Part shown: positions 37,896 through 48,400 of the stretch, piece after piece
Layout of the letters: each line of letters begins with the position of its first letter
Numbering within the stretch: position 1 is the stretch's first letter
DNA from: Piliocolobus tephrosceles
Lineage: Eukaryota > Chordata > Mammalia > Primates > Cercopithecidae
Assembly: GCF_002776525.5 (NCBI RefSeq)
Contig: NC_045448.1
Coordinates: 107,728,233-107,792,232 of the forward strand
Direction of reading: 5' to 3'
DNA: 64,000 bases
Made by a program: the position numbers and the translations under genes
Notes under the pieces: generated by a model
Database searches by the model: none
Seen by the model: the letters and a program-made list of their open reading frames with translations, nothing else
What the model was told of the DNA's origin: nothing

Positions 37896-39980
37896 CATAC
37901 AGTAAGAGTTTTTCCAACAAGAATAGCAACTCTTTCCCACTGACTCGTGATGCACATTTTATCATAGATGAAGCTCCCCTACAGCCAGGGATCTCCCCTC
38001 TCCATGTTGTCAGTGTGTTGTCTATTGGTTCACTGTCATCATACTGCTTAAGACAACAACAGCACCTTTAGAGAGTACCGGAGTATCTGGAAGAGCAAGC
38101 TTCCTGCCTACGCTCCTTTGACTTAGGCATCTGTGGACCTTTATCCCTTCTTACATGTTTCAGAGTAAGTTTCTAAAACTGGACTCTTTACTGGACTACA
38201 GTGAAGTGATGGATGAATTGAGGAAGAAATGACATCTCCATATATCAGGCCACCCCTCCCAGGAGCAGGGGATGACTTCACTCGGGGAGTGTCTACACCC
38301 TCTTTCTACTCCCACCCATCAATTAGTCAGCAATGGATAGAGTTGCTCAATCAATGCTAGAGAGGAGATCTCCAGGGAGGAAGACAGAGTGGGCCTGGAA
38401 TATTCTTCAGCACCACTGCTTCCATTCCCAGCCATGCCTGGCAAGAGGGAGGAAACATCCTGTCACAGAACCTATGTTTTCTGGGTGGATGAAACTCAGG
38501 TGTCCTGGAGGAAGCAGGTATGGTGGGAAGTTGGGGCAACGGGCGAGGGGACACTCGCAACAACAGAACTTCTGGTTTTCCCTAGTGTGGCCCAGAACTT
38601 CTGGTTTTCCCTAGTGTGGGCCAACCCTCCCAGGCAGCATCATGAGGTGGCACTGGCTGCTTCCCCCTCGTCCCGGGCGTTGGGAGGATTGATGTGCTTC
38701 ATTCAGCCTGTCTGCCTCATGACTTGACTGAGCTACACCTCAACATTGTGAAGTAGAAAGATTATCATCCCCATTCAAGAGAAGAGGAGAAGTCATCTCC
38801 TGCTAAGGTCCACGGAGAAGGAAGTTCACTCATCACCTGAAAAACATTTATCCAGAGCTCACAGTGCAGCAGCTTCTTGGCCCTGGGATGTGGCAGAGAC
38901 CAGAAAAATGGTCAAATGGATCCAGTCAGCATTAGACACCATGGTGGACCTGCTGTTCTTGTCAGCCAGCACCATTCCCTGAAAGAACCAGCCCTGTGCC
39001 CTCCATTCCTCCTAGGCTGGTCAATCGTGGTGCCCCCTCACCAAAGACAGGAAAGGGGGCAATGGTGTGGGTCCAGCCACTATGGCAGGACATGCAACAC
39101 CTGCTAGCCACAGTGATTTGTCGAGACAGTAGGAGGACAATCTCGCAGGGCCAGAGTCTTCCCTGGGGTTTCACGTGTATATTGGGGGACAGATGTTTCT
39201 TTCTAAGGTTGCTGAGGAGGGCGGATATAAGTGTTGGGCGACTGACAATCATGTTTTTATAGAAAAGAGGCTTCGGCAAGAACAAAACCAAGCAGAGACA
39301 AGCAGTATGGACACATGAGAGAGAACCAGAGGCCTGACAATGTTGCTTTAGCACTTAGGTCCAGCCATGCCTGAAGTTAACACATTCATACTTTCCAGTT
39401 ATGTGAGCCAAACCATGATCTTTTGGTTTACGCACATTTGAGTTGGAATAAGTGGAAAGAAAGAGTCCCACTGAACAGAGCTCCTACCAGCAAATACAAC
39501 TCTCTGCCCCTTCTACTGAACTTTCACCCCTCAGGTTCCACCAGATTCTTTTAAGTTGGGGCTTATTTTGATCATAATTCCCTTTTTCAAATTGTCTTTG
39601 AATCCAGATTCTGTCAGGAAATACCCTTTATTCCTCATTGGTTTATGATATCTGCTAGAAGGCCAAGCCTGCCTTCTGTGCCATCCTCCAAGTTGGCGAC
39701 GAAGATACCGATGTGGAGGAGAGAGCACTGTAGCATGCAGCACCCTTCTCCCTCAGGGATCAGCCCTTGAATCTCTCACGCTGTCCCTGGTCTTCACAGA
39801 ATCCCAGATCCCCAATATTAGACAGGACTTCAGGTTCCCCACTCACTCTATCCAAGCCTCTTGGCTCAAGTTTTCATCTATAGAGGGGGTGCCAGCCTTG
39901 GCCAGAGGAAAGTGAGTGTCTGTTGGCAGCTTCCCAGCACCAATGTTCCCATTCTCCTGCCACTAGCACCCAAATTCAAC
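37896..39980. other. Intergenic, no gene recognised
   Basis: Unique-looking sequence. The only structured element seen is the tandem duplication at 38564-38621. Confidence 0.5.
38564..38621 (+). repeat. Tandem duplication, 2 x 29 bp
   Basis: CAGAACTTCTGGTTTTCCCT and the following 9 bases occur twice head to tail with period 29; only the base after the second TGTGGG differs. The near identity suggests a recent replication-slippage duplication. Confidence 0.9.
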
Positions 39981-40488
39981 CTCTCCATTCTAGGCTTTGG
40001 TTTGCTGCAATGCTTAGCAAGATGTTATGCAAGGTTCTGGTATAACGGAAAGGATCTACAACATAGAGCACCACCAATGGTTACCTCTGGAGGTGGCTGT
40101 GCTCACAGCACCTGGGCCTGGGAGGGAAAGGGGTGTATCAGAAACAGGCATGTCTCCTCCATTAATCAGGGATCCTCAGAGATTGGCATTTGAATCACCA
40201 GACTGAGTAAGGAATAATCACCTTCACCCCATGGGGGCAGACACCATCCAATCGGTCAAGGGCCTTGATAGAACGGAAAGCAATGGAAAAGTGCATTTCC
40301 TCATAACCCTAATGGAAGAGACACGCCTGCCTCTGAGACAGCCCTTTCCCTCCCAGGCCCAGGTGTTCTGAGCACAGCCACTTTCAGAGGTGACCAGTGG
40401 TGGTGTCTATGTTGTAGATCCCTTCTATTATTCTAGAATCTTCTATAGTCTTGTTCAACGTTGCAGCAAACCACAGCCTAGAATGGAG
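39981..40488 (+). repeat. Inverted repeat, arms of about 190 bp
   Basis: 39981-40172 is the imperfect reverse complement of 40302-40488 (shared anchors: TCCATTCTAGGCT, GATCTACAACATAGA, CACCTGGGCCTGGGAGGG). The spacer 40173-40301 contains an inverted copy of 40835-40955. The order is thus A, inverted B, inverted A, followed further right by B inside a longer repeat. Confidence 0.85.
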
Positions 40489-40748
40489 AAACAGAACCAT
40501 GAGCATAGTAGGGGGATGGACAGATGAGCTTTATTATGGGAATTGGCTCTTGTGATTATGGAAGCTGAAAAGCCCCACCATGTGCCTTCTGCAAGCTACA
40601 GAACCAGGGAAGCTGGTGGCATAGCTCAGTCCAAGTTTGAAGGCCTGAGAACCTGGGGGTGGGGGTGCTGCTGGTACAAGTTATATAATCCTATGCCTGG
40701 ATCTAATGTCCAAGGGTAGGAGAAGATGGGTGTCCCAGCTGCAGGTGA

Positions 40749-40792
<44 letters not shown>

Positions 40793-41040
40793 GAGAGGAA
40801 AGAGAGCAAGCCTGCATGCAAATTCTCTTTTCCTCTGCCTTTTTTCTATCAAGGCCCTCAATCAATTGAATGGTGTCTGCCCCCACTGGGTGAAGGTGAA
40901 TATTCCTTACTCAGTCCAGTGATTCAAATGCCAATCTCTTCCAGAAACACCCTCACAGATATACCCAGAAATAATGCCTTACCAGCTCTCTGGGGATCTG
41001 GATATCCCAGCCAAGCTGACACCTAGAATTAAACATCACA
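40489..41040 (+). repeat. Ancient interspersed repeat carrying segment B
   Basis: Text of a common primate repeat whose name I cannot fix (GGGAATTGGCTCTTGTGATT, GCTCAGTCCAAGTT, AAACACCCTCACAGATATAC). Its inner part 40835-40955 is the segment present in inverted form at 40178-40276. Confidence 0.5.
40746..40798 (+). repeat. GA microsatellite
   Basis: GAGAGAGAGAGACAGAGAGA-type run with single interruptions, inside the ancient repeat. Confidence 0.95.
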
Positions 41041-42590
41041 TCTCCTCTTCCCAGTCCTCCGGTGTTCCACGGACAGATGAGCGAGAGCCCCTCTGCTCAT
41101 TCTAATGTCAGCCCAGGTTCTTTTCTCCAGGGGATGTACAGGAGAAAGGCCTGTCAGTGCCTTCAGGGAACACCTGTCCCCAGCCATAGGGAGGGCCTTT
41201 CTCCCTCTGGGCGCAGGCAGTCAGTTACGTGTGTCTGGACATTCTGGGTAATGCGTTCTGGCATGAGTCCAGGATGGGGCTTACCAAGTCCAGTCCAGGT
41301 TGGGCAGGGCTCAGCTCAAATCAGTTTCTGTTTCTCTCAGGGTGGGGTCAGTCACAATCAGTGTGTATGGCAGCTGGCCTACAGGTCTTGCTGCATGGAA
41401 GGAGAAAGAGCACACTCAGTCCTTGGTGGCCCAATCCGGGTCTGAGAGGGATGCTTCTTTTCAAAAGTCCAAATTGCAGCAAACAACCACCACCACAACA
41501 AAATACATTTCTTCCAAAGAAGCAGCACGTCTGAGAGCTGAACTCTGAGATGTCGGGCCTCGTCTCTACAGTCAATCCATGCAAACTTCTAGTCTAAAGT
41601 GTCTGCCTTGGGGGTACTTCTCAGCATGAGAACTCCTTAAGAGGTGGGGACGTGTCCACAACCGCAAAACTCAGCTGCCTGTACAGATGGTGTTCCCAGA
41701 ACTAAGGGGCGTCAGCCCTCGGTAAATTCAAGTCTGCACTCTTAGGAGGCAACTGATACAACTTCGAAATGAAGGTCTATAGTTTTCGTTTTTCAGCTTC
41801 AGTCTCAGGATCTCGATGTGCACAGGGCACCGTGATACAAAAGAAAGGTAAGACAGGGTACAAAATGGATTCTGCAGGTATCGGGAGGATGTTGCAAATC
41901 CCAGTGGAGGTGAGTGGACGCACACACAGCCTGGACGGACACGAAATGGCGCAAAGGGAGAGAAAGGCTACATCCTGGAGGGGCAGGCTGTGGGAGTCAC
42001 ATCAGGGCTGGTGAGTCAGAGAGGAAGGACGGATGTGAACACGTTGTGTGCTCTCTTGGGCCCCGCCAGGCTCAGGTGTGGCTTCTCTCCAGCACATGTG
42101 TGTCACATGCTCTGGAACTGTGGAATCCTCTGGCATGTCAGGTGGACTCATTCCACGGGGGCAGGAACAGAGCACAGTCGTTCCCACGTTCATCTGTTCT
42201 ATACTGCTTGCCTCCCACTGGCTGGTCTCCTGTTGGGTGCTGGTTACAACATGAATGAACCCATAAGGTCTTTGTTCACGCGGAGCTTAGGGCCGAGACA
42301 GGAGTCGGGTCTTAATCAAATAACCACACGAATGAACGCACTGACCACAGGCCCAGCTGAAACCCTGGCACCTCGCGGCTGCGAGAGGTTCCCGACTGGT
42401 CTAGGCTTCCCATTACCAAAGCAAATGACCCTGGGGAGGCCTGACTTGTTTTTCATGACTGCAGCTGTCTCTTGACGACCTTCTCTCCTTTCTAATCGTC
42501 CTCAACTCGGAATTTTGCTAGAGCCTGAACCCCAGTTTGGGGTGACTGAGCGCTGGCATAGCCTGTTTAATCAGAATCTGGCCTGAGTCC
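41041..42590. other. Upstream region of GPAT2, nothing recognised
   Basis: No clear repeat or exon seen. Open frames here (up to 161 codons) show no domains. Confidence 0.5.
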
Positions 42591-43500
42591 CTGCTTGAAG
42601 CTCAGGCACTCGGGGCCTCGCGGCGGCCTGCAGCAATCCCCTCACACCGCGGGCTAGGGCCGGCTGGAGAAGCGAGCAGGCCACCCACCGAGCACAGAGA
42701 CGGAAGAAGCGAGCAGGCCACCCACCGAGCACAGAGACCTGGGAAGCGAGCAGGCCACCCACCGAGCACAGAGACGGGAAGCAAGCAGGTCACCCACCGA
42801 ACACAGAGACTGAGAAGCAAGCAGACCACCCACCGAGAACAGGTCACACGTCCACGTCGAGCGGCGCGGAGCACGGGGCGCAGGGCGGGGCTTCTGGACC
42901 AGCGCGCATCCCAATTGGTTCTCGGGGCTGCCTTTTAGCCAGACGCGCGGAGGTGGGCGGTGCGCGCCTTCCCCTGGGCAGTCCACGCCTTCCGGCCTCC
43001 TAGTGGAGCTGTTTCTTTGGCGGGAGTTGGCGGCTGGTGTGAGGTGAGAGGCGCGGTGGCCGCTCCCTGGCGAGGCCAGGTCAGACGCGGACCGGGATCA
43101 TCCATGGGCCTTCCTGCTTCAAGAGCCTGGTCTGCGCGGCCTGTTGGGGACTGGGCGGAAGTTGAAGGGCAGGGAGCGCCGGCCATGCGGGGCCTGTGGC
43201 GGGAATTAGTCCCTGTGGGGTGTGGTGTTGGGGGAGGCGCTGGAGAGCCCCGCTTTGCCTCGTCCGGGGCACCCGGTCCTCCTCCATCCAGAGGGGGCGT
43301 CCAGGACCTGACGTGGAGCAGGTGCCCTTCGCGTTTCTGGGAGTAGCTCAGGGAGCGCCTGCCATGGGTCTGGCGAGGGAGCTGAGGCCTGAGGGGCGCT
43401 GGGCGGGGCTGTGGGGCGCCGGGGCTGTGGGAGGCCGTGGTGGAGCAGGGCGGGGAAGGTGGAGTTCTCCTGTGGCTCTCTGTAGGGCGCAAACATTCCC
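42591..43500 (+). promoter_or_regulatory. GPAT2: CpG-rich block, probable GPAT2 promoter and first non-coding exon
   Basis: This block of about 0.9 kb is far richer in CG dinucleotides than the surroundings (CTCGCGGCGGCC at the start, AGCGGCGCGGAGC near 42860). It lies 2-3 kb upstream of the GPAT2 start codon on the same strand. A strong donor-like site GAG|GTGAGA ends at 43043 and could close a 5' non-coding exon. No TATA box is obvious, as usual for CpG promoters. The transcription start cannot be fixed from sequence. Confidence 0.55.
42669..42843 (+). repeat. Minisatellite, five units of about 36 bp
   Basis: Units start GAAGCGAGCAGGCCACCCAC at 42669, 42706, 42743, 42778 and 42814; the last two are diverged (GAAGCAAGC). 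Each contains CACCCACCGAG-CACAGAGAC. The array lies in the CpG-rich block and ends just before its most GC-dense part. Confidence 0.95.
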
Positions 43501-43800
43501 AAAGCGGCCAGGTTTAGGTTTGACCCTTGATCAAGGGCTGAACGCGCAGATGTGCACGGGCTCAGGCGTCAATGATAATCAAGGTGGCGGCAGACGGGAG
43601 GGCTGCTGCGGTGGGGCTGCAGGGACAGCGGCAGCCAGCTGGGCCCTGTGGGGTGTGTGCTCTGATGCCAGAGCTCAGCTTTTTCCATTACAACCGCGAC
43701 TGGAAACCTTGATTTTTAAAAGATGTATATATAACAAGCCCTCTGCTGTTAAACGTTGGTTTTATTTCATAAGGTCTCAGCACGTTGTATAGTCAAAGAA

Positions 43801-43845
43801 ATATGTGTGTGTGTGCGCGTGTGTGTGTGTATATATATATATATG
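43801..43845 (+). repeat. TG/TA microsatellite (possible Z-DNA)
   Basis: About 45 bp of alternating purine-pyrimidine: GTGTGTGTGCGCGTGTGTGT, then a TATA run. It sits between the CpG block and the GPAT2 coding exons. Confidence 0.95.
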
Positions 43846-45052
43846 AGTTGAATTTACCCTCGAGGTGCCAGTTTACATCCTCTGCTGTAGGAGTCCTGAG
43901 CTGTGTCGTTGAGGTCATTGGCAGATGGGGGTAACTCTTGCCCTAGCTTTGACTCTGCTGCCGTAGAACTAGCACAGACCTAATGGGGTTGGATTTGGGG
44001 ATTGGGGGTGGTCTTCGGCTAAGGGACAGATATCCCTTGCAGAGCAGGCAGGACTCACCACAGGCCTCGGCTTGTAGCCTTGCTGTAGCATGTGTCTGTG
44101 AACGGGGCTATGAGAACATTGTCAAGATATGGAGTACCTTTGGGATGAGCCTCCCGTGGCCCCCCAGACCACGGGCACTGCAGGATCCTGATCCCATTAT
44201 TGATTGGCTTCATGTTGGGAAACTGAGCTGACTGGGGAAAGGAGGAAGGTGCCTGGAGAATTTTTGGGAGGAAGTTACCGTGGGTCAGCTGGCTCTGCCT
44301 GGTTCCCTCTTCCACGCAGGGCGGACTGCTGGACATACGGAGATGAGCCCCTGCCCTCAGGACACTCCAACCATGTAGGGAGATGAAACCATAGTCCTGG
44401 AGGAGGGCTTCGAATGGCTCCTTGTCCGGCAGGCTTGGGCTGGGGAACCCAAGGAGGAGAGGGAGGGCTTAGAGGGTGTTCTAGAAGCATCGTGGACTTA
44501 GAACCCTGGGCAGAATTGGGTGGGTGGCTGGGAAGGGAGAGGCTCCCAGATGGGCCTGATTACAGTGTGGTGGGGATGGGGAAACATGATTAGAGCAGCC
44601 TGTTCATCAGGGTCATGCTGGGAAATAGGGAAGATGGGCTTCTAGGCCCCAATTTTTGAGCCAGGAGGTGTTCAGTGCTGTTTGAAGGAACGTAGATATT
44701 TATTAGTTGAGGGAAATATTGTGGTGGGATGGAGGGGCTGAGGAGATACAAGTGGCATCTTCTGTGGAGAACGTTAATGTGAGAGGGGAGTGATTGTGGA
44801 AAAGTCTATCTTGTCCTCAACTAGATGCTCATTCTTGGGCGTAGGCCTCTGTGTTCTGACCCCCAGTTGTCCCTCTTCTATTAGCCAGCCCACATTCCCA
44901 TATGTTTGGGTGGTTACAGGGCTGTCTCCTGGTGGGGAGGGGAAGGGCAGCTGAGAAGGACCTGGTGGCCTCATGGCGATAGTCTTCTTCCTCCTTGGCA
45001 GTCTCGTGCCTCTGTCTTTTCAATCCAGCCCTTATTCTTTCCCTCCGCACAG

Positions 45053-45116
45053 AAAGGATCAGCATCTCCGGTACAGCCCTCATCTGTGCTAGGAGATGGC
45101 AGGGTGGGTGTGCATG
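45053..45116 (+). other. GPAT2: Candidate upstream exon of GPAT2
   Basis: A pyrimidine-rich acceptor (CTTTCCCTCCGCACAG) ends at 45052 and a donor-like GTAAGA follows at 45117. The exon would contain an ATG at 45096, with an in-frame TAG just before it (45090). If spliced to the acceptor at 45449, that ATG is in frame with the GPAT2 start and would add nine residues. This rests on splice signals alone. Confidence 0.35.
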
Positions 45117-45455
45117 GTAAGACAACCGATCCCCCTCATGTTGGCCTGAGGAGGGCCCTGACCTGGCTACTGTGAGACTTTTTGAGAACAACTGGCTCCT
45201 TTGTGGGACCAGTTGGGTGTGGGGCAGGGCCTTGATCTGAGCCAGCCCCTAGTTTCCAGCCTAGGTTCTCCTTACCGCTGATGGCCTAAGTGATGTCTGT
45301 CTATCCTGTGATGGGGGGGTTGCAGTTACTTCAGGAGTCCCTGGATTATGGCTCAGATTCTTATGGCTCCATCCCTGTACCTTTCCCTGGCTCAGGTTTC
45401 CGTGGGGAGAAGGAGAGTGGCAGAGGTGACTGGTTCGTGGTTCTTCTAGGCTCTC

Positions 45456-48400
45456 ATGGCCACCATGTTGGAAGGCAGACGCCAGACTCAGCCAAGGAGT
45501 AGCCCCAGTGGCCGAGAGGTAGTGTGGCTCGTCCCATTCCTCAGATCCCCTCTGCGCTGCCACGCTTCTGCTGTGCCCCTTACTTCTAGAGCCTCTGTCG
45601 CTCCATCTTTCCCTCTCCCCTGCCAAGGACTTTGAGTCCTCTCATCTCTCATTTTCCTTTCCAGACTAGCCTGTGGTCCTCAGGCTTTGGGATGAAGCTG
45701 GAGGCTGTCACCCCATTCCTGGGGAAGTATCGCCCCTTTGTGGGTCGCTGTTGCCAGACCTGCACCCCCAAGAGCTGGGTGAGTGATGGTCGGGTCAGGC
45801 CCTGACCAGGAAGCTTGGTTCTGGGAGCTGAAGCTCTGGGAAGCTGCTTCCTTTTTGCCCTTCCAAGCTTGGCTCTTCCCTGTCCCATGCCTCTGCCTCT
45901 GTCTTGCAGGGGAAGGGGTACACTGGGATTGGTTGTGTGGTTGGGCTGTGGCTTGTTCCCAGGCCTGGGAGAGTTGGGTGGGAGAAGTGCAGAGGGGCCT
46001 CAGTGTGGTAGGGTGTGCCCAGGGGGCTGGGGTCTCATCATGCCCGCGTGAGTTTTCTTGTTCAGTTTTGGGGACACCACCGACTCAGACTTACCCAGCA
46101 CTCAGCTCATGCTTGAAGACCTCTTTTTCGGTTCGTGCCATGTGATGGTGGTGAAGGGGCCCAGATTTCTCGTGGAGACCCGGGTTGCCTGTTCTCTGCT
46201 GTTGAGAAGATAACTTCCTGGAGACTTTGTATGCCACCTGAAAAAGGGTGATTCTGTACAGGATACAGCACTTCAGTTTTGAGCATGGGCCCCTTTTCCT
46301 GAGCCAGCCTAGGATCTGGGATCAAACGCCTTTCGGGAAATACTGCGCTGTCATGTTTTCTCCTGGAAGACTTGGCAGGCTGCCAGGCAGAGACCAGAGG
46401 GGCAGCACAGGGGCGTTTCTTTGCCAGTTTGGAAAGGTCCCCCAAGACATGCTCTCTCTCCGCCTCTCTGGCAGGAGTCCCTCTTCCACAGAAGCATAAC
46501 GGACCTAGGCTTCTGCAGTGTGATCCTGGTGAAGGAAGAGAACACCAGGTAGTCAGAGCTACAGACTGGAGCAGGGTTGGTGACAGGGCCCCTTGGGTGC
46601 AGGGCTGCTGGGGCCCTGCTTTTTGGTGCCATTTTCTTCCTCTGATAGAAAAAGAAGGGCCCTGTCCTCTGTTCCACAAGCCTGCAGGGAGGGGCAGACT
46701 TGGAGCTCTCCTGCAGTTCCTTCTGTGAGCATGTGTGGATTGCCCACCGTGTTTCAGGCTGTGAACCTGTCCCCCACTCAGCAGGGTGAGGGGTGGGAAT
46801 GGGGCACAAATGGACAGGCAGTTCCTCTTCCTGCTCAGGTGTTCCTGGGACATGGGACTGGGGTGTGGTCCCTCTCTGATTGAATAGCCCTCTGTGAGCC
46901 CTGGTGGAGGTGGGCCCTCTCTGAACGATCTTCCCTCCTGCTCTGGGAGCTGTGCCCAGGTTTCGGGGCTGGCTGGTTCGGAGGCTCTGCTATTTCCTGT
47001 GGTCCCTGGAGCAGCACATCCCCCCCTGCCAGGATGCCCCACAGAAGATCGTGGAAAGCATCGGGTGAGGAGGCAGGGAGTGAGGTCTGGCTGGCATTTC
47101 TGGGATCCTGAATGGGATGACAATGACAGTAGGTAGGGGTGGTTGAGAGGGCTGGCTGGGGCAAGGCTTCTAGAGGGTGAGCTTTGCCTGGGACCCTTCC
47201 TTAAGGAGAAGGGTGAAGATTAGAGGCCGTTCCCTGCAGCAGCCTCATATCACTCCTCCCAACCCCCTCACAGGGTGCAGAACCTCCTCTCAGGGAGGGT
47301 CCCAGGAGGCGCTGGCGAAGGCCAGGCTCCTGACCTTGTGAAGAAAGAGGTACAGCGCATCCTGGGTCACATCCAGGCCTCACCCCGTCCCTTCCTGGTC
47401 AGGTAACTGTGCTGAGGGGCACTCATCCTTGGGCTGGGGACTGTGTCCTTCTGGAGACTAGGTGTTGGCTGGGCGTGGGGAAGTGCTGAACTCTCCCCCT
47501 AGGGAGCTGGATAGTGTTTACCAGAGTGGGCTGCAGCCTGCCTTCACCACCGCCTCCCATCCCCACATTCCCCAGCACAGGTCTGAGCTTCTGTTACATG
47601 CAGTGCACTGTTCCAGGGAAATGGAGGGGTAAACAGAGATACGCGTGGCTGCAAGGAGGAAGGAACAAGGCTGAGACAGAATACCAGTAAGGGGACAAAG
47701 AGACTGTTTAAGCCAGAGCCAAGAGCAGGAAAAGGAGCCAGCCTTGGGGGTACAAGAATGAGGGGAACAGTCTTGCTAGAGGGAATAGCCTGAGTTTTGA
47801 TCTTGGGCAGGAGAGGGACTAGATTTGCTCAAGAAGCTGACGTGGTTGGAAGCCAGCAAGTGAGGGTTCGAGAGCTGTGGGAGGTGAAATCGAGAGGCAG
47901 AAGGGATCAAATCATGTAAGGCCGTGCAAGTTTGGACCGGATCTCCAAGTGCAGTGAAAAGCAGCTGCAAGGTTTTAAGTGGGAAGTGACGACATCGTGG
48001 ATTAGGGTCAAGAGTGGAGACTAGAAAGGCATCTGGAAGGCTGTTTTGTTAGTCCAGGTGCGAGATGATGGTGGACAGTAGAGGTTGAAAAGTGGATTGA
48101 GAGATCGAGGTGACATTAACAGGACTCACTGATGGATTGGACGGTGGGAGCAAGGGTAGTGAGGGAAATTGGAGAAGTTACAGGACAGCCCCATTTCTAG
48201 CCTACTTTCTGGTGGTATGTACAGAGAACAGGCTTTGGGAGAAGTGAGTTGGCCCAGAAAGGTAATCTGGACAGAGAGTTTTGGTACTTGACATGCTTGT
48301 GAAGACACTGAGGAGACAGTTGCATATAGGAGGTTGGAGCTCAGAAGAGAGGTTGGGGCCAGAGACACTGTGAAGCTTTAGCATACAGATTGTGTTTAAA

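Noticed and set aside
38563..38605. CCAGAACTTCTGG palindrome resembling a steroid-receptor site
   Set aside because: The half-sites and spacing do not fit a receptor element, and it is simply part of the 29-bp tandem repeat.
1..43000. A hidden multi-exon gene in the intergenic part
   Set aside because: I found no run of open frames with matching splice phases or recognisable domains. ADRA2B, the next gene known beyond GPAT2 in human, is not present here.
42935..43792. Long open frames on both strands in the CpG block (185 and 198 codons)
   Set aside because: Few stop codons are expected in CpG-rich DNA. Neither frame resembles a known protein, and minisatellite frames nearby look the same.
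46107..47123. 338-codon antisense open frame across GPAT2 exons 3-4
   Set aside because: It is the shadow of GC-rich coding and intron sequence on the other strand; no domain or conserved start.
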